Below the pieces are notes generated by a model. That model saw only the letters and a list, made by a program, of their open reading frames with translations, ran no database searches and was not told the origin of the DNA. A DNA stretch of 10,687 nt from an uncultured Lachnospiraceae bacterium (GTDB taxonomy: Bacteria > Bacillota > Clostridia > Lachnospirales > Lachnospiraceae), in the NCBI GenBank assembly GCA_905203555.1, contig CAJKWK010000069.1, forward strand, positions 1 through 10,687, read 5' to 3'. Position numbers and translations under genes: made by a program. The stretch's first letter is position 1. Each line of letters opens with the position of its first letter. This document shows, one piece after another, positions 1-6,618 of this stretch.

Positions 1-30
1 TTACCAAAGTTTTTACCAAAATTGATGACA

Positions 31-60
31 AAAATATGCAAAGATATGCCAAAATATGCC
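31..60. repeat. Three tandem 10-bp AT-rich units
   Basis: Three consecutive 10-mers read AAAATATGCA, AAGATATGCC and AAAATATGCC, differing at one or two positions. Just upstream, TTACCAAA occurs twice (1-8 and 13-20). The array sits about 60-90 bp ahead of the phosphatase start. A 10-bp period matches one helical turn, so it could be a set of in-phase binding sites, but equally simple AT-rich slippage. I see no convincing -35/-10 pair in 1-120. Confidence 0.6.
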
Positions 61-86
61 AGAATAAGTGAAAAATGAAGAAAGGT

Positions 87-104
87 AAAAAGGCTTGAAA
101 AGCC
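87..104 (-). terminator. Possible weak minus-strand terminator hairpin
   Basis: The stem GGCTT (92-96) pairs with AAGCC (100-104) around a 3-nt loop. Read on the minus strand it is followed by five T (complement of 87-91). This would stop transcription running antisense through the phosphatase gene. The stem is only 5 bp, and it could instead be a small hairpin in the phosphatase 5' leader. Low confidence. Confidence 0.25.
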
Positions 105-120
105 CGAAAATACTGGAAAT

Positions 121-576
121 ATGAGAAAAATCAAGATTTTATTTGTTTGCCACGGCAACATCTGCCGTTCAACCATGGCTCAATTTGTCTTCCAAGACAT
201 GATTAACAAACACGGTCTTGCTGACCAATTCTACATTGATTCTGCGGCTACCAGCCGCGAGGAAATCGGTGCACCGCCGCATCATGGGACTGTTCACAAG
301 CTAAAACAAGTTGGAATCCCGGTGTTGCCACACCGTGCGGTACAGATGACAAAGAAGGATTACGACAAATACGATTATCTGATTGGGATGGATTCCATGA
401 ATATTCGAAATATGATGCGGATTCTGTCCGGGGATCCGAAAGGTAAAGTCTGCAGATTGTTGGATTTTACGGAAGAACCGAGAGATATTGCGGATCCTTG
501 GTATACCGGTAATTTTGATTTAACTTATGATAATATAAAAGAGGGCTGTGAGGCCCTCTTGGAAGAGTGCTGGTGA
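121..576 (+). CDS. Low-molecular-weight protein tyrosine phosphatase
   Basis: Cytoplasmic phosphatase of 151 aa, the normal length for the LMW-PTP family, which hydrolyses phosphotyrosine through a cysteinyl-phosphate intermediate. The P-loop CHGNICRS is at residues 10-17 (nucleophile Cys10, Arg16), and the general acid is in the DPWY motif (Asp125). The P-loop has Ile14, where the arginine phosphatase YwlE carries the Thr that favours phospho-arginine, so tyrosine specificity is more likely (inference from family knowledge). The usual 'CRSPMAE' is varied to CRSTMAQ. ATG 121 is the first start in the frame after a stop at 76-78; the ribosome binding site is poor. There is no adjacent tyrosine kinase or capsule operon, so the substrate is unknown. 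The gene converges with the J-domain gene, with 3 nt between the two stop codons. Confidence 0.93.
   Translation: MRKIKILFVCHGNICRSTMAQFVFQDMINKHGLADQFYIDSAATSREEIGAPPHHGTVHKLKQVGIPVLPHRAVQMTKKDYDKYDYLIGMDSMNIRNMMRILSGDPKGKVCRLLDFTEEPRDIADPWYTGNFDLTYDNIKEGCEALLEECW
533..560 (-). terminator. Intrinsic terminator of the J-domain gene, inside the phosphatase CDS
   Basis: A perfect 8-bp inverted repeat, AAGAGGGC (539-546) and GCCCTCTT (553-560), flanks a 6-nt loop. On the minus strand the stem runs into TTTTATATT, an interrupted U tract. It begins about 20 nt past the J-domain stop codon, where its terminator would be expected. On the plus strand no T run follows. It lies wholly within the last codons of the phosphatase. 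Confidence 0.6.
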
Positions 577-607
577 CGCCTATAGGGCGTACGTCAGCAA
601 TTTTTTT
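568..607 (+). terminator. Intrinsic terminator of the phosphatase gene, overlapping the J-domain CDS
   Basis: TGCTG (568-572) pairs with CAGCA (595-599). ACGCC (576-580) pairs with GGCGT (586-590) around loop TATAG. GTG/ACGT between them adds wobble pairs and a bulge. The hairpin is followed by seven T at 601-607. It contains both stop codons (TGA 574-576 on +; TAG, read as CTA 580-582, on -), and its T tract encodes two lysines of the J-domain protein. Confidence 0.75.
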
Positions 608-1287
608 AAGTGGTGATGAAATTGCTTGTTTTGTGCGTGGAGCTTCAGACGCTCAGTATTGGATTTGCTCTGATTGAGGAAAGCATCGTACTGTGCGAAG
701 AGAGTACGGTAATCCAGTTGTTGATTTTGGCTCCAGTGTACAAGAATCCAATTCATGGCTTCGGGATGCCAATAGTCCATCGGAATTTCGGCTTTTTTTA
801 AGGTGCTGATATGTTCTAAGGCTTGCAAAGACAATTTTTCCATTTTTCTGTGTAAATCTTTTTCTGATTTTGTACTTTTCCCCATTTTTTTTAAAAGCTT
901 TTGTGATAAACTTTCGTTTTTAGATTCTTGCTCTAAGATTCGCGCACTTTTGGCTACAATTTCATTTAGTTTTCCGGCAGTTGCCCAATAGGTGACAAAT
1001 GAAGTTTCATCTTCTGTGGTAACTGTATCTTCTCCCATGGTAAATGTCCGAAAAACGCGAGTGCTCCCTCCGCTCAATTTACGGTCATATTTGGCGCGCC
1101 GTTCCGGATTTGAGAGTACGCGGTACGCTTCTAGTATTTCTTGCATATAGGCGGTTGTATCAATTCCGTTACTCATATTGGCATCAGGATGATAGACTTT
1201 AGCCAATGCATTTTTGGCGGCAGTAATTTCTTCGAGCGTTGCTTCTCTGGAAACGCCCAAGACATGATAATATGTACGAATTGCCAT
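580..1287 (-). CDS. J-domain (DnaJ-like) protein with uncharacterised C-terminal region
   Basis: Protein of 235 aa whose N-terminus (about residues 4-70) is a J domain. It has the YYHVLGV opening, the HPD tripeptide at 33-35 that stimulates DnaK ATPase, and the closing AYRVLSNPERRAKYD. It lacks the Gly/Phe-rich linker, the CxxCxGxG zinc repeats and the substrate-binding fold of true DnaJ, so it is a class III J protein, probably directing DnaK to a specific client. Residues 100-235 are charged and helix-rich (Lys/Glu-rich around 120-165) with a Trp-containing segment near 173-186; I do not recognise this part. No signal peptide or membrane segment is seen. The start is supported by AAGGGGAG about 10 nt upstream and a good promoter. 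It is divergent from the first carboxypeptidase gene. Confidence 0.88.
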   Translation of the reverse strand: MAIRTYYHVLGVSREATLEEITAAKNALAKVYHPDANMSNGIDTTAYMQEILEAYRVLSNPERRAKYDRKLSGGSTRVFRTFTMGEDTVTTEDETSFVTYWATAGKLNEIVAKSARILEQESKNESLSQKLLKKMGKSTKSEKDLHRKMEKLSLQALEHISTLKKAEIPMDYWHPEAMNWILVHWSQNQQLDYRTLFAQYDAFLNQSKSNTERLKLHAQNKQFHHHLKKLLTYAL

Positions 1288-1349
1288 AGATTATATTCTC
1301 CCCTTACGTTGTTCTTGCATGAATTTTGCATTTTATAGAACTGTTACCT

Positions 1350-1378
1350 ATATTACGCTATCAAAGACTAAAAATCAA
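1350..1378 (-). promoter_or_regulatory. Sigma-A-type promoter for the J-domain gene
   Basis: On the minus strand, TTGATT (complement of 1373-1378) is followed after exactly 17 bp by TAATAT (complement of 1350-1355), a near-consensus vegetative promoter. The predicted start site lies about 55 nt upstream of the ATG. The AACTCAAAT repeat array lies directly upstream of its -35 element. Confidence 0.65.
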
Positions 1379-1397
1379 GAGAATTGCAAATCAAAAT

Positions 1398-1465
1398 AGG
1401 AACTCAAATAACTCAAATCGCAACTCAGCTTGAGCTCAAATAGGAACGCAAATCGCAGTTCTAAA
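1398..1465. repeat. Degenerate ~12-bp direct repeats (AACTCAAAT core) between divergent genes
   Basis: Successive units share the pattern (AGG/CGC)-AACTCAAAT: AGGAACTCAAAT 1398-1409, AACTCAAAT 1410-1418, CGCAACTCAGCT 1419-1430, a divergent GAGCTCAAAT ending at 1441, AGGAACGCAAAT 1442-1453 and CGCAGTTCTAAA 1454-1465. The middle includes the perfect palindrome TTGAGCTCAA (1430-1439). The array lies between the J-domain promoter and the carboxypeptidase gene, whose own promoter I could not place (1466-1510 has TATATT/TATTAT-like boxes without a good -35). It could be an operator array or a decayed minisatellite. Confidence 0.6.
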
Positions 1466-1525
1466 ACCTGTTTATACAGACTATATTATCAATAGACAAT
1501 GATAAAAACAGAGGAACCTTTAATT

Positions 1526-2749
1526 ATGAAGAAAATTCTTTTGATTTGCTTGTGTGTAGTACTTTGTGGACAAAATGTTTATGCAATGCCTGGTAAAACA
1601 GTGATTTTACAGGAAGAGGAAACAACAGCTGGAGAAACGAATGAAGAACGCAGCGAAAGTAATTCTTCAGAAGTTGAAATAAGTGCGCCTTCTGCATTAT
1701 TAATGGAAAAATCGACGGGAGCGGTGATTTATGAAAAAGATGCTGATACGGCGCGTCCACCGGCGAGTGTGACGAAGATCATGACGATGCTTTTGATTTT
1801 TGATGCTTTGGAAAGTGGAAAAATAAAATTAGAAGATGAGGTTACAACTTCAGAATTTGCGGCATCTATGGGAGGTTCGCAAGTTTTCCTGGAACCGGGA
1901 GAAACGCAGACGGTTGATACAATGTTGAAATGTATCTCTGTATCCAGTGCAAATGACGCCTGTGTTGCGATGGGAGAGCATTTATACGGAAGTGAAGAAG
2001 TATTCGTTCAAAAAATGAATGAACGTGCAAAAGGATTGGGAATGAAGAATACAAATTTTGTGAACTGCAACGGATTAGACACAGCGGGGCATATGACTTC
2101 TGCACGTGATATTGCACTTATGTCTCGTGAGTTGATTATAAAATATCCTCAGATACGTGAGTATTGTATGATATGGATGGAAAATATTACGCATAAGACG
2201 GCGAAAGGAACGTCAGAATTTGGTTTGACAAATACAAATAAACTGGTTCGACAATATCCATATGCAACAGGGTTGAAAACAGGATCCACAGGTGAAGCAA
2301 AATTTTGCGTATCGGCAACGGCAGAAAAGGATGGAATCGAATTGATTGCAGTGATTATGGGAGCAGAAGATTCTAAAACAAGATTTCGTGATGCTACAAA
2401 TTTGTTAAATTACGGATTCGGCAAGTGTCAGGTATATAAGGATTCAAACCCTGAAAAGCTGAAGAATATAGACGTAGAGGGTGGTTTGGAAGATGCAGTT
2501 CAAATTGTATACGAGAATACATTTTCATATTTGGATACAACGGGGGCAGATTTGACGGGAATTACAAAAGAAATAAAATTACAAAAGACTTTAAAAGCTC
2601 CTGTGAAAAAAGGCGAAAAAGCCGGAGAAGTACAGTATTTTTTGAATGGAAAGAAGATTGGTAAAGTGAATATAATTACACTTGAGAAGATAGAAAAGGC
2701 ACATTTTTTTGACTTTTTAGGAAAAGTAATGAAAGTCTTCTGTGTTTAG
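1526..2749 (+). CDS. Serine-type D-alanyl-D-alanine carboxypeptidase (PBP5/DacF-like), first copy
   Basis: Exported low-molecular-mass penicillin-binding protein that removes the terminal D-Ala from peptidoglycan pentapeptides. The start is set at ATG 1526, not the in-frame ATG 1499: GAGGAA (1511-1516) sits 9 nt before it, and translation from it begins directly with a signal peptide (MKKILL..., likely cut after VYA at residue 20). Length is then 407 aa. The three active-site motifs are present: SVTK (81-84, nucleophile Ser81), SAN (141-143) and KTG (251-253). An acidic Glu/Ser/Thr-rich linker (about 28-55) precedes the catalytic domain. Residues about 300-385 match the beta-rich PBP5 C-terminal domain. 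The tail (FFDFLGKVMKVF) resembles the amphipathic membrane anchor of this family. It is paralogous to the carboxypeptidase at 5302-6618. Which named Dac subtype it is cannot be settled by reading. Confidence 0.92.
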   Translation: MKKILLICLCVVLCGQNVYAMPGKTVILQEEETTAGETNEERSESNSSEVEISAPSALLMEKSTGAVIYEKDADTARPPASVTKIMTMLLIFDALESGKIKLEDEVTTSEFAASMGGSQVFLEPGETQTVDTMLKCISVSSANDACVAMGEHLYGSEEVFVQKMNERAKGLGMKNTNFVNCNGLDTAGHMTSARDIALMSRELIIKYPQIREYCMIWMENITHKTAKGTSEFGLTNTNKLVRQYPYATGLKTGSTGEAKFCVSATAEKDGIELIAVIMGAEDSKTRFRDATNLLNYGFGKCQVYKDSNPEKLKNIDVEGGLEDAVQIVYENTFSYLDTTGADLTGITKEIKLQKTLKAPVKKGEKAGEVQYFLNGKKIGKVNIITLEKIEKAHFFDFLGKVMKVFCV

Positions 2750-2805
2750 ATTCTTTACTTTAAGTGAAAAAAATGGTAGGATAATTAAGTAACAAAGCAC
2801 ATGGA

Positions 2806-2831
2806 AGAATTGTATACTTGTATGCAATTCT
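2806..2831. promoter_or_regulatory. 26-bp inverted repeat upstream of the phosphoesterase gene
   Basis: AGAATTGTATAC (2806-2817) and GTATGCAATTCT (2820-2831) are inverted copies with one mismatch, separated by TT. No T run follows on either strand, so it is not a standard terminator. The size, near-perfect symmetry and location 31 bp before the start codon fit an operator for a dimeric repressor; it also contains TTGTAT boxes that could serve as a -35. The regulator is unknown. Confidence 0.5.
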
Positions 2832-2861
2832 GTAATTGGTTTAAAAATGGAGTATACCTGA

Positions 2862-3773
2862 ATGAAAATAAAAGATTGTATTGCATTGGGAGCAGTATGT
2901 GCCGGAGCGGTATGTATGGAAAGCATTCGGGAACAATGGAATTTTAAAATAACAAAGTATGAGATCCGTACCTCGAAAATAGGTGATCAAACAAAGCCTA
3001 AGAAACTGATTTTCTTGAGTGATTTGCACAATCATCAATATGGTCGGGAGAATGTTCGATTACTGAAAGCGATAGAAGAAACAAAGCCGGATTTGATTTT
3101 GATTGGCGGAGATATGCTGGTTGGAAAACAAGGAAGATCACCCAAGGCAGCATTGCAGTTCGTTGTTCAGCTGCCGAAGATTGCGCCGGTTTATTATGCC
3201 AATGGCAATCATGAACAACGCATGAAAGAATTTCCGGAGAAATATGGAGATATATTTCAGAAATATAAGGAAATTTTGCAAAATGCCGGAGTGATTTTTT
3301 TGGAAAATCACTCGTCGGAAATTTGTTTGGATGGTTTTTCTGTCCGATTGACAGGCCTGGAGCTTCCGATCGAAACTTATGATAAGTTCAAACGTGCATC
3401 TGTTCATAAGGAAGATTTGATTTCGCGTCTTGGGAAGAGCTGGAAGGAGATGCACGATTTGTCTGATTCGTCAGCGGAAGAGCCTGTTTATGAGATTCTG
3501 TTAGCTCATAATCCCACCTATTATGATGCATATAAAAAATGGGGGGCAGATCTTGTTTTATCCGGACATTTGCATGGCGGAATAGCTCGTGTTCCAGGAT
3601 GGCGGGGGATGATAACACCACAAGCGTTTTTGTTTCCTAAATATTCGGGCGAAATGACAGTGGAAGATGGGCAGACAATTGTTGTCAGTAAAGGATTGGG
3701 TACACACACCATCAATTTTAGACTGTTTAATATACCGGAAGTGGTTGTATTAGAATTTAGTGGAATGCATTAG
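2862..3773 (+). CDS. Calcineurin-like metallophosphoesterase, membrane-associated (YkuE/YaeI-like)
   Basis: Protein of 303 aa with every metal-binding motif of the family in order: DLH (54-56), GGD (82-84), GNHE (115-118), the AHNP histidine (216) and GHLHGG (235-240), implying a two-metal hydrolase site. A short hydrophobic N-terminal segment (about 7-19, rich in Ala/Val/Cys) suggests a membrane anchor or uncleaved signal. YkuE/YaeI relatives have been linked to phosphoester or envelope-lipid hydrolysis, but the substrate here is unknown. ATG 2862 follows TGGAG by 9 nt; an upstream in-frame ATG (2847) is closed by a stop. The last residues (LEFSGMH) and the stop codon are encoded by the first unit of a 20-bp tandem repeat. 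The gene lies between cell-wall and scpA genes on the same strand. Confidence 0.92.
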   Translation: MKIKDCIALGAVCAGAVCMESIREQWNFKITKYEIRTSKIGDQTKPKKLIFLSDLHNHQYGRENVRLLKAIEETKPDLILIGGDMLVGKQGRSPKAALQFVVQLPKIAPVYYANGNHEQRMKEFPEKYGDIFQKYKEILQNAGVIFLENHSSEICLDGFSVRLTGLELPIETYDKFKRASVHKEDLISRLGKSWKEMHDLSDSSAEEPVYEILLAHNPTYYDAYKKWGADLVLSGHLHGGIARVPGWRGMITPQAFLFPKYSGEMTVEDGQTIVVSKGLGTHTINFRLFNIPEVVVLEFSGMH

Positions 3774-3850
3774 AATTTAATGAAATGTATTAGAATTTAG
3801 CGGAATGCATTGGAATTTAGAAAAATGTGTTAGAACTTAACGTAAAGACA
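3751..3850. repeat. Five-unit 20-bp tandem repeat spanning the phosphoesterase stop codon
   Basis: The unit TAGAATTTAGTGGAATGCAT begins at 3751 and recurs at exact 20-bp steps (3771, 3791, 3811, 3831). Copy 3 differs from copy 1 at one position, copy 2 at three, copy 4 at six and copy 5 at eight. The junction of copies 1 and 2 supplies the TAG stop (3771-3773). Because 20 is not a multiple of 3, each copy shifts frame, yet changes in copy number would leave the protein unchanged provided at least two copies remain. The array fills most of the 96-bp gap before scpA and repeats a -10-like TAGAAT in copies 1-3. Confidence 0.9.
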
Positions 3851-3869
3851 GATATGGGAGATTGAAGTT

Positions 3870-4613
3870 ATGGGGATTCCTGTAAAGCTGGAAGTGTTTG
3901 AAGGTCCATTGGATCTGCTTCTCCATTTAATTGATAAAAACAAAATAGATATTTATGATATTCCGATTGTGGAGATTACGAACCAGTATATGGAGTATAT
4001 CCGGAATATGCAACAGGAAGACTTGAATATAATGAGTGAATTTCTTGTGATGGCTGCAACATTATTGGATATTAAATGCAAGATGCTGCTGCCGAAAGAA
4101 ATGAATGAGGATGGCGAAGAAGAAGATCCGAGAGCGGAGCTTGTAGAACAATTGCTGCAATATAAAATGTATAAATATATGGCATACGAATTGAAAGATC
4201 GTCAGTCAGATGCGGATTTTATGATGTTTAAACAGCCTACAATCCCGGAAGAGGTTCAGGAGTATTCAGAACCGGTTGATTTGGATAAGCTGTTGGGAGA
4301 TTTGACATTGTCCCGATTGAATGAGATTTTCAAAGACGTGATGAAACGACAGGATAATAAAATTGATCCGGTTCGGAGCAAATTTGGTAAGATTGAAAAG
4401 GAAGAGGTTCCGCTTCCTATGAAAATGACTTATGTAGAAGAATATGCAAGAAGTCATAAACGTTTTAGCTTTCGTCAGCTTTTGGAGGAACAGAAGAGTA
4501 AAATGCATGTTGTTGTAACGTTTTTGGCGATTTTAGAGTTGATGAAAACAGGAGTAATCCAAGTGGCTCAAGAAGAAACGTTCGGAGAGATTATGATAGA
4601 CTCACTTTTGTGA
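3870..4613 (+). CDS. scpA: Segregation and condensation protein A (kleisin)
   Basis: ScpA is the kleisin subunit of the bacterial Smc-ScpAB condensin, bridging the two Smc heads and recruiting a ScpB dimer to organise and segregate the chromosome. The N-terminus has the family signature FEGPLDLLLHLI (residues about 9-20) followed by the conserved ITNQYMEYI and FLVMAATLLDIK segments that bind the Smc neck. The acidic middle (about 85-150) links to a C-terminal winged helix (about 185-245), the Smc-cap-binding part. Length 247 aa is typical. GGGAG (3856-3860) lies 9 nt before ATG 3870. scpB follows after 45 nt, the usual pairing, and the two are likely cotranscribed. Confidence 0.97.
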   Translation: MGIPVKLEVFEGPLDLLLHLIDKNKIDIYDIPIVEITNQYMEYIRNMQQEDLNIMSEFLVMAATLLDIKCKMLLPKEMNEDGEEEDPRAELVEQLLQYKMYKYMAYELKDRQSDADFMMFKQPTIPEEVQEYSEPVDLDKLLGDLTLSRLNEIFKDVMKRQDNKIDPVRSKFGKIEKEEVPLPMKMTYVEEYARSHKRFSFRQLLEEQKSKMHVVVTFLAILELMKTGVIQVAQEETFGEIMIDSLL

Positions 4614-4658
4614 AAAAGTGTCAATACATAAGCACTGTACAAAAGGGGAAAAGGATTG

Positions 4659-5237
4659 ATGGATAGGATGGAAATTAAGAAATTACAGGGTGTGATAGAA
4701 GCGATTTTATTTACGATGGGAGAGTCAGTAGAATTAAGCCGGATTGCGGCTGCGATTGAGCATGACGAAGAGACGACACGTAAATTGATTTATAACCTGA
4801 TGGATGAATATGAAGCTGAGAATCGCGGTGTGCGTATTATTGAATTGGACAATTCTTTTCAAATGTGTACGAAAAAAGAGACCTATGAATACTTGATTCG
4901 TATTGCAAAACAGCCGAAACGATACGTGTTGACAGATGTTGTGCTGGAAACATTATCGATTATTGCGTATAAACAACCAGTGACGAAGTTGGAAATCGAG
5001 AAGATTCGCGGTGTGAAATCAGACCATGCAGTGAACAAACTGGTAGAATACGGCCTTATTGAGGAAGTGGGGAGACTTGATGCTCCTGGCAGACCATTAT
5101 TGTTTGGAACTACAGAAGAATTTTTACGTCGATTTAGTGTACAGTCGTTGGAAGAACTTCCTACACTTAATCCTGAGCAAATGGAACATTTCAAGGAAGA
5201 GGCTGAAGATGAAGCTCAGTTAAAATTGGATATCTAA
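4659..5237 (+). CDS. scpB: Segregation and condensation protein B
   Basis: Non-kleisin partner of Smc-ScpA; works as a dimer with two winged-helix domains per chain (about 5-85 and 90-165). Family signatures are IEAILFTMGESV near the N-terminus, LSIIAYKQPVTKLEIEKIRG in the second domain and GRPLLFGTTEEFLRRF near the end. Length is 192 aa from ATG 4659; a TTG directly before it (4656) is a less likely start. The purine-rich AAAAGGGGAAAAGG (4641-4654) provides the ribosome binding site. The Glu-rich tail is common in the family. The gap to the next carboxypeptidase is 64 nt and contains the 10-bp palindrome ACATGCATGT (5250-5259) but no terminator, so read-through into it is likely. Confidence 0.97.
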   Translation: MDRMEIKKLQGVIEAILFTMGESVELSRIAAAIEHDEETTRKLIYNLMDEYEAENRGVRIIELDNSFQMCTKKETYEYLIRIAKQPKRYVLTDVVLETLSIIAYKQPVTKLEIEKIRGVKSDHAVNKLVEYGLIEEVGRLDAPGRPLLFGTTEEFLRRFSVQSLEELPTLNPEQMEHFKEEAEDEAQLKLDI

Positions 5238-5301
5238 AGGTTGGTATGAACATGCATGTATTTACATATATATTTGATGATAAAGCGTGTGTGAGGACTT
5301 T

Positions 5302-6618
5302 ATGAAAAACTTCTATAAAAGAATTGTGAATAGAATGAATAAGAGAGGAACCTCGGTTCTGGTGAGTTTGTGTATTTGTATACAGATTTTATCAGAATCC
5401 GGGGTTTTGTTTGTACATGCGGAGAATCAGATTTCGGAAACTGCACTGGAAACGGGAAAAGAAACAAAACAGATACAAGAGCCGGAGGGGCTGTATGCAC
5501 AGTCAGCGGTTCTGATGGATGGTGACAGCGGACGGGTTTTGTTTGAAAAAAATGGACAGGAAGAACGCGCCATGGCAAGTACAACTAAAATAATGACTTG
5601 TATTCTTGCCTTGGAGAGCGGGAAGATTGATGAGATCGTTGAAACGAGTGCAAATGCAGCCTCACAGCCGGAAGTTCGTTTGGGAGTAAGAGAGGGACAG
5701 CAATTTTACATCCGTGATCTGTTGTATTCGTTGATGTTGGAATCACATAATGATTCAGCGGTAATGATAGCTGAGGCAATCGGAGGAACGGTAGAGGGAT
5801 TTGCAGATTTGATGAATGAAAAAGCAAAAGAATTAAAATGTACACATACTTATTTTATTACGCCAAATGGTCTGGACGAGAAAGACAGTACAGGATTTCA
5901 TCATACTACAGCGGAAGATCTGGCACGGACGATGAAATACTGCATTATGGACTCTGCAAAGAAAAGTCTTTTTCTGGAGATTACACGTACGAGAGAGTAT
6001 GAGTTTTCGGATGTGAGTGGAGAAACGAAGTATGCTTGTATAAATCATAATGCATTTTTAAATATGATGGAAGGTGCGCTTTCCGGGAAAACCGGGTTTA
6101 CAGCGGAGGCAGGGTATTGTTATGTAGGAGCTTTGGAGAGTCAGGGGCGTACCTTTGTAGTGGCGCTGCTAGCGTGTGGTTGGCCGAATCATAAAGGATA
6201 TAAGTGGTCAGATACAAAAAAATTAATGAACTATGGAATGGATCATTTCCATTATCAAAATCTCTATCAGAAAATTCAATTCCCGTCCATTGAGGTGGTT
6301 GATGGAATTCCGGGCGGAAATGCATTATCCGGAAAATCATACGTGGAAGTGGTGCCGAAATTACCGCAGGAGTTGAAAGAACGTAAAAATGAATTAAAAC
6401 TTCGAGTGCTTTTGCGTGATGACGAACAGATCACGATGGAACAGTCTCTGAAAAAGAAAGTAGAGGCTCCGATGGAAAAAGGAACGGAAGTAGGGCGTGT
6501 TCATATTTTGCTTGGGGGAAGAGAGTTATATACATATCCGGTTGTAACAGCAGAACGAATTGAAAAAAGGGATTTATTATGGTGTATGCTACAGTTATGG
6601 AATTGTTTTTTAGTTTAA
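5302..6618 (+). CDS. Serine-type D-alanyl-D-alanine carboxypeptidase (PBP5/DacB-DacF-like), second copy
   Basis: Exported low-molecular-mass penicillin-binding protein trimming peptidoglycan stem peptides. ATG 5302 is chosen over an in-frame GTG at 5287 because GAGG (5293-5296) sits 5 nt before it; length is 438 aa. It has a long basic N-region and hydrophobic core (about 1-40, likely cut after VHA). Active-site motifs are STTK (93-96, nucleophile Ser93), SHN (148-150) and KTG (263-265). A PBP5-type C-terminal domain (about 325-415) and a hydrophobic tail rich in Trp/Leu/Cys suggest membrane anchoring. In Bacillus, scpA-scpB are followed a few genes later by dacB, the spore-cortex carboxypeptidase, so context allows a sporulation role, but spmA/spmB are absent here. 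It has the same layout as the copy at 1526-2749 but is clearly diverged from it. Confidence 0.93.
   Translation: MKNFYKRIVNRMNKRGTSVLVSLCICIQILSESGVLFVHAENQISETALETGKETKQIQEPEGLYAQSAVLMDGDSGRVLFEKNGQEERAMASTTKIMTCILALESGKIDEIVETSANAASQPEVRLGVREGQQFYIRDLLYSLMLESHNDSAVMIAEAIGGTVEGFADLMNEKAKELKCTHTYFITPNGLDEKDSTGFHHTTAEDLARTMKYCIMDSAKKSLFLEITRTREYEFSDVSGETKYACINHNAFLNMMEGALSGKTGFTAEAGYCYVGALESQGRTFVVALLACGWPNHKGYKWSDTKKLMNYGMDHFHYQNLYQKIQFPSIEVVDGIPGGNALSGKSYVEVVPKLPQELKERKNELKLRVLLRDDEQITMEQSLKKKVEAPMEKGTEVGRVHILLGGRELYTYPVVTAERIEKRDLLWCMLQLWNCFLV

Noticed and set aside
1499..1525. Upstream ATG giving a nine-residue longer first carboxypeptidase
   Set aside because: GAGGAA is correctly spaced before ATG 1526, and translation from there starts with a clean signal peptide; the ATG at 1499 has no ribosome binding site.
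2750..2775. Terminator after the first carboxypeptidase
   Set aside because: TTTACTT/AAGTGAA is too AT-rich with almost no loop, and no T run follows on the plus strand.
3751..3850. CRISPR array
   Set aside because: The 20-bp units are directly adjacent with no unique spacers, so this is a tandem repeat.
5250..5259. ACATGCATGT palindrome before the second carboxypeptidase as an operator
   Set aside because: A single 10-bp palindrome in AT-rich DNA is likely by chance and nothing else supports it.
5287..5301. GTG start for the second carboxypeptidase
   Set aside because: GAGG lies between it and ATG 5302 at proper spacing, so the ATG is preferred.
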